The position numbers and the translations under genes are program-made. A DNA stretch of 19,998 nucleotides from Prevotella sp. UBA4330 (lineage in GTDB: Bacteria; Bacteroidota; Bacteroidia; Bacteroidales; Bacteroidaceae), in the NCBI GenBank assembly GCA_002394385.1, contig DGTS01000014.1, positions 1 to 19,998 of the forward strand, given 5' to 3'. Of this stretch, positions 6,192 through 13,325 are shown piece after piece. Below the pieces are notes generated by a model. It had not been told where the DNA came from. It ran no database searches and saw only the letters and a list, made by a program, of their open reading frames with translations. Within the stretch, counting starts at the first letter, position 1. Each line of letters begins with the position of its first letter.

Positions 6192-8315
6192 ATGAAAATA
6201 CAGAACATCATTATGTCTTTTGCTATTTCTTCTGCATTGACTTTAGCAGTAAGTAGTTGCCAGCAGGCACAACGTGAGAACCCATTGTTGCAAGAAAGCC
6301 CGCTGCCCTATGGAGCACCCGATTTCAGCAAGATTAAGACTGCTGACTATCTGCCGGCCTTCGAGAGCGCCATCAAGCAGACCCGTGACAACATTGCCAA
6401 GATTGTGGACAATACCGATTCTGCCACCTTCGAGAACACCATTATTGCCTATGAGGAGAGCGGACGCATGCTCGACCGCGTGAGCCGCGTGTTCTTCGCC
6501 CTGGCCGAGGCCGACAAGACACCTGAACTCGGCGAGATAGAGAAGAAGGTGATGCCCATGCTGACCGATTTGGAGAACGAGATTTCTTTCAATGCACCAC
6601 TCTTCGAGCGCATCCGCAAGGTTTATGACAGTCAGCACGACTCGCTTCAGGGTGAGGACCAGAAACTGCTTGAAGAAACCTACAAAGAGTTCGTACGCCA
6701 GGGAGCGTTGTTGCCCGACGACAAGAAAGAGCGCATGAAGGCCATCAATCTGCGCATCACCGAATTGCAGCAGCAGTGGGGCGACACGCTGCTCGAAGCC
6801 ACCAACAATGCCGTGGTGTGGGTGGACAGCAAGGAGAAACTCGCAGGACTTAACGATGCCGACATCGAGCAGTGCAAGAATGATGCCGAGAGTCGCGGCG
6901 GCAAGGCGCCATACGCCATCGTCATCGTCAACACCACGCAGCAGCCTCTGCTTGCCAGTCTCGACAACCGCGACCTGCGCCGCCAGGTCTATGAGGCATC
7001 AATCCACCGCACCGACGGCACGGGCAAGTTCAACACCTATGCCATCGTCAGCGAGATAGCCAAACTGCGTGCCGAGCAGGCCGAACTGATGGGCTATCCC
7101 AACTATGCCGCCTACTCATTAGAGAAAACGATGGCTAAGACACCCGACAACGTCTATGCCTTCCTGAAGAGTCTCATAGCACAATACAAGTCGAAGGCTG
7201 ATGCCGAGACAAAGGCCATTGAGGAGTTCGCGCAAAAGACCGAAGGGCCCGACTTCAAACTGGAACCCTACGACCGCTTTTACTATTCGGCAAAGATGAA
7301 GAGCCAGATGCTCAACATCAGCGACGATGAGGTAAAGCCATATTTCACTGTTGACAGCGTCCTGATTAACGGTGTGTTCTATGCCGCCAACCGCGTCTAT
7401 GGACTCACCTTCAAGCAGCGCACCGACATCCCCACCTATCATCCCGACATGAAAGTCTTTGAGGTCTTCGACAAGTCTGGCAAGCCGAAGGCACTCTTCT
7501 ATTGCGACTACTACCGTCGGCCCACCAAGCGCGGCGGTGCATGGATGGACGGGTTTGCCAAGCAGAGCCGCCGCTACAACCAACTGCCCATCATCTTCAA
7601 CGTATGTAACAACGCCAAGGCACCCGAAGGCAAGCCGTCGCTAATGACGTGGGACGAGGTGACCACGCTGTTCCATGAGTTCGGTCATGCCCTCCACGGC
7701 ATTCTCTCCGACTGCAACTACAATCGTCTGAGCGGAACATCGGTGGCTCGCGACTTCGTTGAGATGCCTTCGCAGTTCAATGAGTCGTTTGCCTCCATTC
7801 CCGAAATCTTCGACCACTACGCCCTCCATTGCGAAACGGGCAAGCCGATGCCCGCCGAATTGAAGGAGCGCATGCTGAAGAGCATCACTTTCCAGACGGC
7901 ATACTCTTTGGGCGAGAACCTTGCTGCCACCTGTCTGGACATGGCTTGGCACATGCAGCCCTCCGACAAGGTTCCAACGGCCGACAAGGCTGCTGCCTTC
8001 GAGACCGAGGCTCTGCAGCAGATAGGTCTGCTCGACAACCAGATTCCTCCACGCTATCGCACCAGTTATTTCAACCATGTGTGGGGCGGTGGCTATGCTG
8101 CCGGCTACTATAGTTATCTGTGGACCGAGGTGCTTGCCGTGAACATTGCCGATGTCTTTGCCAAGCGCGGTGCCCTTGACCCCGCCACAGGCAGCGATTT
8201 CTGCCAGAAGGTGCTCAGTAGGGGCAACACCGGCGACCTCATGCAGATGTTCACCGACTTCACCGGCATGGCGCAGCCCGATGCCTCCAGTCTGCTCAGA
8301 GCCCGCGGACTATGA
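6192..8315 (+). CDS. dcp: M3 family peptidyl-dipeptidase Dcp (lipoprotein)
   Basis: Zinc metallopeptidase of the M3 (thimet oligopeptidase/Dcp) family, expected to release C-terminal dipeptides from oligopeptides. In 707 residues the zinc site is complete: HEFGH at 495-499 inside TLFHEFGHALHG, and the third ligand Glu524 in RDFVEMPSQ, with the same 29-residue spacing as in E. coli Dcp. The C-terminal substrate-binding segment FNHVWGGGYAAGYYSYLW is also present. I chose the ATG at 6192 rather than the in-frame ATG at 6153. It gives a clean lipoprotein signal (MKIQNIIMSFAISSALTLAV then SSC, lipobox Cys), whereas the longer form adds 13 residues before it. A periplasmic or outer-membrane-attached location is inferred. 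It follows the 44-codon gene on one transcript. Confidence 0.95.
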   Translation: MKIQNIIMSFAISSALTLAVSSCQQAQRENPLLQESPLPYGAPDFSKIKTADYLPAFESAIKQTRDNIAKIVDNTDSATFENTIIAYEESGRMLDRVSRVFFALAEADKTPELGEIEKKVMPMLTDLENEISFNAPLFERIRKVYDSQHDSLQGEDQKLLEETYKEFVRQGALLPDDKKERMKAINLRITELQQQWGDTLLEATNNAVVWVDSKEKLAGLNDADIEQCKNDAESRGGKAPYAIVIVNTTQQPLLASLDNRDLRRQVYEASIHRTDGTGKFNTYAIVSEIAKLRAEQAELMGYPNYAAYSLEKTMAKTPDNVYAFLKSLIAQYKSKADAETKAIEEFAQKTEGPDFKLEPYDRFYYSAKMKSQMLNISDDEVKPYFTVDSVLINGVFYAANRVYGLTFKQRTDIPTYHPDMKVFEVFDKSGKPKALFYCDYYRRPTKRGGAWMDGFAKQSRRYNQLPIIFNVCNNAKAPEGKPSLMTWDEVTTLFHEFGHALHGILSDCNYNRLSGTSVARDFVEMPSQFNESFASIPEIFDHYALHCETGKPMPAELKERMLKSITFQTAYSLGENLAATCLDMAWHMQPSDKVPTADKAAAFETEALQQIGLLDNQIPPRYRTSYFNHVWGGGYAAGYYSYLWTEVLAVNIADVFAKRGALDPATGSDFCQKVLSRGNTGDLMQMFTDFTGMAQPDASSLLRARGL

Positions 8316-8320
8316 TTCTC

Positions 8321-8352
8321 AGTCGCTCCCTGTCAACGAACGGGGAGCGACT
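8321..8352 (+). terminator. Stem-loop after dcp
   Basis: A perfect 10-bp stem (8321-8330 with 8343-8352, 12-nt loop) begins 6 nt after the dcp stop. There is no T-tract after it, so termination is possible but not assured. Confidence 0.45.
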
Positions 8353-8436
8353 ACAGCACACTCAGGCCGCTAATCGAGGCTCCCGATTTGCCCGTTTGTA
8401 ACGTCTTGGTTTTCAATTAGATACAAATGGGGTAAC

Positions 8437-8524
8437 AAAGTTAATAACTTTGTTCAACAATCTTATTAACTTTGTTCGACAATCTTAATAACTTTGTTCA
8501 ACGAAGTTAATAACATTGTTCCGC
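8437..8524. repeat. Four tandem copies of a 22-nt repeat
   Basis: Four contiguous 22-nt units (8437-8458, 8459-8480, 8481-8502, 8503-8524) share the core TTAATAACTTTGTTCAAC with one to several changes; the last is most diverged. The first, with its left flank, forms a near-perfect 21-nt palindrome (8434-8454, 10-bp arms about one base). There are no unique spacers, so it is not a CRISPR array. No gene is visible in 8353-8598. Confidence 0.92.
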
Positions 8525-8598
8525 GGTTTGATATCTATTGGTTTCCCATAAGATGCAGATGACGACACGATGTGTGCCGATATACGTTTTATGTTTTT

Positions 8599-8637
8599 AA
8601 AAAAAGAGGCACGGGGCGCATCACTGCGCCCCGTGCC
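8599..8637 (-). terminator. Terminator of the sigma factor operon
   Basis: A perfect 13-bp GC-rich stem (8608-8620 with 8625-8637, 4-nt loop) is followed, reading the minus strand, by CT and then seven T (plus-strand A at 8599-8605). It lies about 230 nt beyond the stop of the last gene (8866), giving a long 3' UTR. Most of that UTR belongs to the 275-nt repeat. Confidence 0.9.
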
Positions 8638-8884
8638 TGTACTTCGCCGTGCGAAGTCACATAGTGTTAATTCCCGGGTGTCATGATCATGTTGATGTTT
8701 AATATCCAAATATTAACTTTATGGTCTTGTGGTACTTTATTATGGTAATTATACACTGTTTGCCCCTTTGCTATTGACTCCCCGCCCCAGTAGGGGAGGG
8801 GCAGGGGTGGGGTCAGCGTTATAAGGTCAAATAGTATATAATTACCTTATTATTGGTTTGTCTCGTTATAGTTTCGACATCTCG
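8610..8884. repeat. 275-nt direct repeat, copy 1
   Basis: Matches 13033-13308 with four substitutions and one single-base insertion (about 98% identity). It spans nearly all of the terminator stem, a 6-bp hairpin (ACTTCG/CGAAGT), the palindrome CATGATCATG, a GC-rich CCCCGCCCC/GGGGAGGGG segment (about 8777-8817), a 10-bp inverted repeat (8744-8753 with 8837-8846), and the last 19 nt of the DUF4369-like gene (ending EMSKL, stop). The match to copy 2 ends abruptly at 8884 inside that gene. Confidence 0.97.
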
Positions 8885-10245
8885 CCCAGATACTTCTCTA
8901 TCTGGCCGTTGATGTATTTCTGCAACTTCTGTGCGCTCTTGGTAAGCCGAATGGCACTCACTTCGTTGAGTTTCCTGTTTTGGTAGCGGTACATATCTAT
9001 GATGAACTTATACATCTCCCTCTGCTCATTTGGCGACAAGCAGTTGTCTTTCGTCGAATTCGCTAATCCTTGGAAGCGAGTATCAATTGACTTGCTCAAA
9101 GTGAGAATCTGCTTGAAGTGCGGCTCCAGTTGGGAGTGCGACGGGTTGTGCATGTATTTTATTGCAGCGAAGGCTTCGTCAATCATTTTCAATTCGGCTT
9201 GGATGGCATTGACTCTGGCGTTGACATTCGTCTTTGCTGCCTCCTTGTCGTCTTCCGAATCCTCGAATTTGAAGTCGCCTGTTATCGTGACGCTTTCTTG
9301 CCGAGGTGCAATCAGACTCTTTCCAGAGAGTCGGCCCACGCGTTGCTCGTATGCCACGTCATCATCGTAGTAGCCGTTGTGAACGGTGATGTGATAGGTT
9401 TCACCAGGTACAAAATCGAGGTCAATCCATGCGGAGCATAGCGAACCGTCGGGGAAGATGCAACGCAGACGCCCCACACAGGGATGGTCGAGTTCGGTTT
9501 GCCATTCAAATCGCTTGTTCACAACGGGCACACAAGCCACGTATTCATTGTCGCCAAGGGCATTAAGGGCATCGTGCGTGTTGGCAATGTAGATATTGTA
9601 GAGCGAGTCCTTGATGTTCTCGTCCACCCGTCCCTCAATCTTGAACATCCGCTTACTGCTCTCCACGTTCTTGGTATAGAGGTCTGGGCGCAGCGATGAA
9701 ATGCCATAGATGGTGCCTTTGGCTTCAATACCGAGATCGTCCGTCTCCCACACGATGGCGTAAACGTCGCGCAACTGGGGGTTCTCTATGTTCTTCGTAG
9801 CCAGAAACCACATCTCCTGCGTCTGCTTCGTCCGGATAGGCAACGTCTTGCTGCGCTGCCCGTCGGCGGTAACGACCTTGATATCGAACTGCTGACTGTT
9901 ACCAGGCAGCAGGTGCAGAATCTGGTAACTGAACGGCTCGTCGGCCATGAAGTCCTCGTCGATGGTCTTCAGTTCATCGACGAGGCAACTGAAGCGTGTG
10001 ATGCGTTCTGCCGACTCGATGAGGCCGGTGTCAGGATTCTTCAGAACGGAATAGGTCTGGCCCTTCTTCATGCCAAACTTGTCTCGGATGGACTTGAGCA
10101 GACGGAACACGCGGAGCGGATACTGTTGCTCCTTGTTCGTCATGATGGTAAGGTCGTACTTCTTCTGCTCTTTCGACTTCGACTGTGCCAATGCTGGTGC
10201 GGCTGCGTTGCCCAAGATGAGCAACATGATGATAAGACGTTTCAT
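8866..10245 (-). CDS. Secreted DUF4369-like protein of the sigma operon
   Basis: 459 residues with a signal peptide (MKRLIIMLLILGNAAAPALA, cut before Q21). Residues about 200-290 (FKIEGRVDENIKDSLYNIYIA...) have the beta-rich look of the DUF4369 module found at the N-terminus of many Bacteroidetes TlpA-like thioredoxins, but no thioredoxin domain or CxxC follows. The C-terminal third (about 335-459) is charged, helical and probably coiled-coil. It is the third gene of the sigma/anti-sigma operon, 13 nt after the anti-sigma gene, so it may be the effector or sensor of that system. Its last codons (EMSKL, stop) lie within the 275-nt repeat. The domain call is by pattern and the function is unknown. 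Confidence 0.75.
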   Translation of the reverse strand: MKRLIIMLLILGNAAAPALAQSKSKEQKKYDLTIMTNKEQQYPLRVFRLLKSIRDKFGMKKGQTYSVLKNPDTGLIESAERITRFSCLVDELKTIDEDFMADEPFSYQILHLLPGNSQQFDIKVVTADGQRSKTLPIRTKQTQEMWFLATKNIENPQLRDVYAIVWETDDLGIEAKGTIYGISSLRPDLYTKNVESSKRMFKIEGRVDENIKDSLYNIYIANTHDALNALGDNEYVACVPVVNKRFEWQTELDHPCVGRLRCIFPDGSLCSAWIDLDFVPGETYHITVHNGYYDDDVAYEQRVGRLSGKSLIAPRQESVTITGDFKFEDSEDDKEAAKTNVNARVNAIQAELKMIDEAFAAIKYMHNPSHSQLEPHFKQILTLSKSIDTRFQGLANSTKDNCLSPNEQREMYKFIIDMYRYQNRKLNEVSAIRLTKSAQKLQKYINGQIEKYLGEMSKL

Positions 10246-10258
10246 ATTGTTAGGTATT

Positions 10259-11092
10259 TTATTGTTGTTTCATTTGTTCCAAGTTGCATTTCGATATTTC
10301 CAACTCCAGTTGTACTCTTTTTACGTATGCCTTTTGGGCCTGTTCTTTCATAAGGGCGAGATCCTCTGACGTGTAGCGGTAATTCTCGGGACGTGTGATG
10401 GGTATGTCGCGCTCGGTAAGTACGGTGGGTTTCTGCTCTGGTTGCTGGTGGGGTGTTTCTGTTACTGCTATATAATTATCACTTTGTGGTGCTTGGGCGG
10501 CAGGTGCCTCATGTGTTATGAGTGGCTCTTGCTTTGGAGCCGTTGCCTTCGTGTTGTGTATGGTCGTTCCCCATTTGTTACGCACAGTCTCTCCCTTTCC
10601 ATGTAGGGGTGGGGTAAGTGACTTTTCTTCACATGCGGCTGTTTTAATTACAGTCTTGCTCTCGGCAACGGCCATAGCTTTTGGCTCAGTCGAATTTGTA
10701 ATTCGGCTGTCTTGAGTATTAGGATTTGCAATCCGATGATTCTTTATTGCTTCCGGGGATTTCAAATCCCCGACTCCACCCTGTCGAATTGCAAATTCGC
10801 CAGAACTGGGGTTTTCTTTTGATGGCATTAATGCTACACCTATGCCAATGATGATGAGCAGGCAAGCGGCAGCTGCAAGCCAGCGAAGGCTTTTTGTTCT
10901 CCCCTCCCTTGGGGAAAGGCTACGGGTAGGCGGGCAGAGCCCGGGAATGGGGTTGGGGGTCGCCTCTAAGCGCTTCATCAGCCGGTCGTTCAGGTCAGCA
11001 GGCATCGTTGACTGCTTCTGCTCGTGACGTCGGATAGCTTCGCGTAGGTTGCCGTCCCTTTGGAGTATAGTGTAGATATCATTCTCGTTCAT
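10259..11092 (-). CDS. Putative membrane anti-sigma factor with repeat-derived insert
   Basis: 277 residues: a cytoplasmic N-terminal part (1 to about 70) with helices DIYTILQRDGNLREAIRRHE and MPADLNDRLMKRLE, one transmembrane helix (about 71-89, WLAAAACLLIIIGIGVALM), and a long Pro/Thr/Gln-rich periplasmic tail ending in a helical segment. The start overlaps the sigma gene stop by ATGA, the classic sigma/anti-sigma coupling. There is no HxxxCxxC zinc motif and no FecR domain, so it is not a standard ZAS or FecR protein. Residues about 98-135 are encoded by four spaced palindromes (10691-10799). Residues about 46-66 and 157-170 are encoded by GC-rich repeat-like DNA. The anti-sigma role is inferred from position and topology. 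Confidence 0.72.
   Translation of the reverse strand: MNENDIYTILQRDGNLREAIRRHEQKQSTMPADLNDRLMKRLEATPNPIPGLCPPTRSLSPREGRTKSLRWLAAAACLLIIIGIGVALMPSKENPSSGEFAIRQGGVGDLKSPEAIKNHRIANPNTQDSRITNSTEPKAMAVAESKTVIKTAACEEKSLTPPLHGKGETVRNKWGTTIHNTKATAPKQEPLITHEAPAAQAPQSDNYIAVTETPHQQPEQKPTVLTERDIPITRPENYRYTSEDLALMKEQAQKAYVKRVQLELEISKCNLEQMKQQ
10691..10799. repeat. Array of four palindromes inside the anti-sigma gene
   Basis: Palindromes at 10691-10705 (CGAATT/AATTCG, centre TGT), 10722-10734 (GGATT/AATCC, centre TGC), 10754-10772 (CGGGGATTT/AAATCCCCG, centre C) and 10785-10799 (CGAATT/AATTCG, centre GCA). Start-to-start distances are 31, 32 and 31 nt. The pattern resembles REP-type palindromic repeats of Bacteroidetes intergenic DNA, here read in frame. 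Confidence 0.88.
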
Positions 11093-11637
11093 GGTCGCAT
11101 TTTTTCAATCATTTTGTAGAGTTTCTTGCGTATTCGGCACAGTTGTGAGCCGACGGTAGAGGGATTAGAGCCTGTGACGTATGCAATGTCGGCAAGGCTC
11201 ATGTTGTCGTAGTAGAACATCGTGATGATAGCCTGGTCATTTGGAGGAAGCATGGTGATGGCTTGCTCCAGTAATTGTATCGACAAGTTGTTGTCTTGTT
11301 CCTCTTCGGTTCTGTCATCTATACCGTTGAGTACCAGTTCTTGACTGTCCATATAAACAATGTCAGGCCTGCGAGTTCTAATGAAGTTTATAGATTCATG
11401 GTAGGCGATGCGACTAAGCCATGTTGTGAGCGACGCCTTCCGGCTGTCGTAGCCACCGATGCCTCGCAATGCCTTGACGAACACATCCTGATAGACCTCT
11501 TCGGCATCCTCCTGCCGTTCTACGATGCGTCTCACCATCTGGAACACGGCAGCACCGTAGTCGCAGACTAGCCGTTGGCAAGCAGCGCGATTCCGCTTTC
11601 GCAGTTGTTCTATGAACAGTTCTGTCTCTTGTTCCAT
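11089..11637 (-). CDS. ECF-type RNA polymerase sigma factor
   Basis: 182 residues with the two-domain plan of extracytoplasmic-function sigma factors. Region 2 (about 20-90) includes QEDAEEVYQDVFVKALRGI and TTWLSRIAYHESINFIRTRR; region 4 (about 120-178) includes LPPNDQAIITMFYYDNMSLADIA then GSNPSTVGSQLCRIRKKLYKMI, the helix-turn-helix for -35 recognition. Length is normal for the group. Its stop overlaps the next gene's start (ATGA at 11089-11092), so the anti-sigma partner is translationally coupled. Such sigma factors are released on an envelope signal and usually transcribe their own operon. No clear TAnnTTTG element lies upstream, which fits transcription by an alternative sigma (possibly itself), though that is inference. 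Confidence 0.93.
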   Translation of the reverse strand: MEQETELFIEQLRKRNRAACQRLVCDYGAAVFQMVRRIVERQEDAEEVYQDVFVKALRGIGGYDSRKASLTTWLSRIAYHESINFIRTRRPDIVYMDSQELVLNGIDDRTEEEQDNNLSIQLLEQAITMLPPNDQAIITMFYYDNMSLADIAYVTGSNPSTVGSQLCRIRKKLYKMIEKMRP

Positions 11638-11842
11638 TTTGACTTTCGGTCTTCTTTATTCGCGGCTTGGCATAGCAGAGGTAAACTCTGCTCCGCTTTC
11701 GCCGCTCTTTCTGTTGATGCACTTCTATTCATATATACACAAGAAATTTAAAAACATTGCATGACTACATGAGTTTTTCTTGTATTGGCAAAACAAATGT
11801 TTAAAAAAAAAGAATACGGTATACAAGTTTGTGGACCACAAT
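11638..11842. other. Divergent intergenic region between sigma factor and ATPase
   Basis: About 200 nt with no gene. Next to the sigma start there is a 7-bp hairpin (11674-11680 with 11686-11692, AGCAGAG/CTCTGCT). The stretch about 11638-11710 resembles the coding DNA for the start of the mature thioredoxin protein at about 14558-14630. The AT-rich half (11720-11842) precedes the ATPase promoter. Confidence 0.5.
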
Positions 11843-11873
11843 TTTGTGTACCAATGTTTTTTATATATATTTG
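11843..11873 (+). promoter_or_regulatory. Promoter of the AAA ATPase gene
   Basis: TTTG at 11843-11846, exactly 19 nt, then TATATTTG at 11866-11873: a full match to the Bacteroidetes consensus. Initiation near 11880 lies downstream of several in-frame ATGs, so this site decides the start of the gene. Confidence 0.85.
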
Positions 11874-11901
11874 CATCCGAAAACCACTGTATATGGCAAT
11901 T

Positions 11902-13026
11902 ATGAATAGAGCATTTGTTTACGGAATGTCTGTTGAAGGCGAAAACTTTACAGACAGAGTGAAAGAAACTAAACGTTTGAAGTTGGACTTCGAGAATGGC
12001 ATCAATGTTATTCTCATTTCTCCCCGTCGTATGGGTAAAAGTTCGATTGTAAAGAAAGTTAAGTCAGAGATAACGGACCCTGCTATCAAGGTGGTATATA
12101 TGGATATCTTTGATTGCCGGAACGAATATGACTTCTATAACCGCTTCGCCTCTGTCCTGATGAGAGAAACAGCCACAAAGACGGAACAAATCATAGATAA
12201 CATTAAGCGATTCCTTGTTAGGCTCACTCCTAAAATTGCCTTTTCTCCAGAGCCAATGTCTGAGATGTCGTTTTCGTTAGGTATCACTCCCCAGAACTAT
12301 CAACCGGAAGAAATACTGCAACTGCCAGAACTTATAGCGAAAGAGCAAGGGGTGCACCTTATTATATGTATTGACGAATTTCAGCAGATAGGCGAATTTG
12401 ATGATTCGCTAACAGTCCAGAAGCGACTTCGCGGGATATGGCAACATCAGCGTAATGTTTCCTATTGTCTGTTTGGCAGCAAAAAACACCTTATGACAAG
12501 ACTCTTTCAAAACCACAAGATGCCTTTCTATCAGTTTGGTGAAATGATGTATCTCGATAAAATTCCCACTGCCGACTGGGTGTCGTATATCTGTAGCCGT
12601 TTTGAAAGTCAGGGGAAACTCATTTCAGAAGAACTGGCCAGGAGAATCTGTGAGACGGTAGAGAACTATTCTTCATATGTTCAGCAGTTAGCCTGGAATG
12701 TGCTGGCTGAGACGAAAAAGGAAACAACAGATCAAGATTTTGTCAATGGTTTGCAGGCTTTATTGCCACAATGTTCTGGTTTGTTCGAGCAACATATTCG
12801 TGGTCTGACCTCATATCAGATGAATTTCATACGTGCTATTTGCGCTGGCATACATTCTGATTTTGGCAGCAAAGCCGTTTTGGAGGAATACAGTTTGGGT
12901 ACAAAATCGAATATCTCACGCATCAAAACAGCACTTCAGGACCGAGAACTTATCGAGATTACCAAAGACGGAGTCTTCTTAGAAGACCCCGTGTTCAAAA
13001 TCTGGTTTAAAAGAAATGTCTTTTAA
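11902..13026 (+). CDS. AAA family ATPase with C-terminal winged helix (archaeal-type ATPase)
   Basis: 374 residues from ATG 11902. The protein opens AFVYGMSVEGENFTDRVKET, the usual entry of this family of P-loop proteins (archaeal ATPase / STAND-like). Walker A is SPRRMGKSS (40-48), Walker B with acidic DE is HLIICIDEF (152-160), and a sensor follows at YCLFGSKKH. The C-terminus (about 305-374) is a winged helix with GTKSNISRIKTALQDRELI. The frame is open back to 11785, but a full promoter lies at 11843-11873, so those codons are not translated. ATG 11893 (three residues longer) is the alternative start. It stands alone, facing away from the sigma operon, and ends 6 nt before the second 275-nt repeat. 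Its biological role is not established. Confidence 0.88.
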   Translation: MNRAFVYGMSVEGENFTDRVKETKRLKLDFENGINVILISPRRMGKSSIVKKVKSEITDPAIKVVYMDIFDCRNEYDFYNRFASVLMRETATKTEQIIDNIKRFLVRLTPKIAFSPEPMSEMSFSLGITPQNYQPEEILQLPELIAKEQGVHLIICIDEFQQIGEFDDSLTVQKRLRGIWQHQRNVSYCLFGSKKHLMTRLFQNHKMPFYQFGEMMYLDKIPTADWVSYICSRFESQGKLISEELARRICETVENYSSYVQQLAWNVLAETKKETTDQDFVNGLQALLPQCSGLFEQHIRGLTSYQMNFIRAICAGIHSDFGSKAVLEEYSLGTKSNISRIKTALQDRELIEITKDGVFLEDPVFKIWFKRNVF

Positions 13027-13032
13027 TTGTGA

Positions 13033-13308
13033 CACGGGGCGCATCACTGCGCCCCGTGCCTGTACTTCGCCGTGCGAAGTCACATAGTGTTATTTCCCGG
13101 GTGTCATGATCATGTTGATGTTTAATATCCAAATATTAACTTTATGGTCTTGTGGTACTTTGTTATTGGTAATTATACACTGTTTGCCCCCTTGCTATTG
13201 ACTCCCCGCCCCTGTAGGGGAGGGGCAGGGGTGGGGTCAGCGTTATAAGGTCAAATAGTATATAATTACCTTATTATTGGTTTGTCTCGTTATAGTTTCG
13301 ACATCTCG
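13033..13308. repeat. 276-nt direct repeat, copy 2
   Basis: About 98% identical to 8610-8884, in the same orientation. It fills the gap between the convergent ATPase and thioredoxin genes. The terminator stem is present (about 13033-13058), but the flanking A-tract of copy 1 is missing because the match begins inside the stem arm. Just after its right end, the minus strand reads a 10-codon frame MKTLYEMSKL then stop (to 13291), which shares EMSKL-stop with the end of the DUF4369-like gene in copy 1. It is the 3' UTR of the 13326-14702 gene. Confidence 0.97.
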
Positions 13309-13325
13309 TAAAGCGTTTTCATGTC

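Noticed and set aside
7119..8078. Minus-strand frames of 154 and 145 codons within dcp
   Set aside because: Both are antisense to the well-supported M3 peptidase and show no recognisable product.
8437..8524. Possible CRISPR array
   Set aside because: The 22-nt units are contiguous with no spacers, and no cas genes are in the window.
10691..10799. Possible CRISPR array from evenly spaced palindromes
   Set aside because: The palindromes differ from one another, lie inside a coding frame, and are too few and too short to be CRISPR repeats.
11785..11892. N-terminal extension of the ATPase
   Set aside because: These codons contain the promoter (11843-11873) and encode a sequence unlike the family start.
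8610..13308. Insertion sequence or transposon bounded by the 275-nt repeats
   Set aside because: The segment has no transposase or integrase gene and the repeats lack terminal inverted ends. A duplication or recombination scar explains them better.
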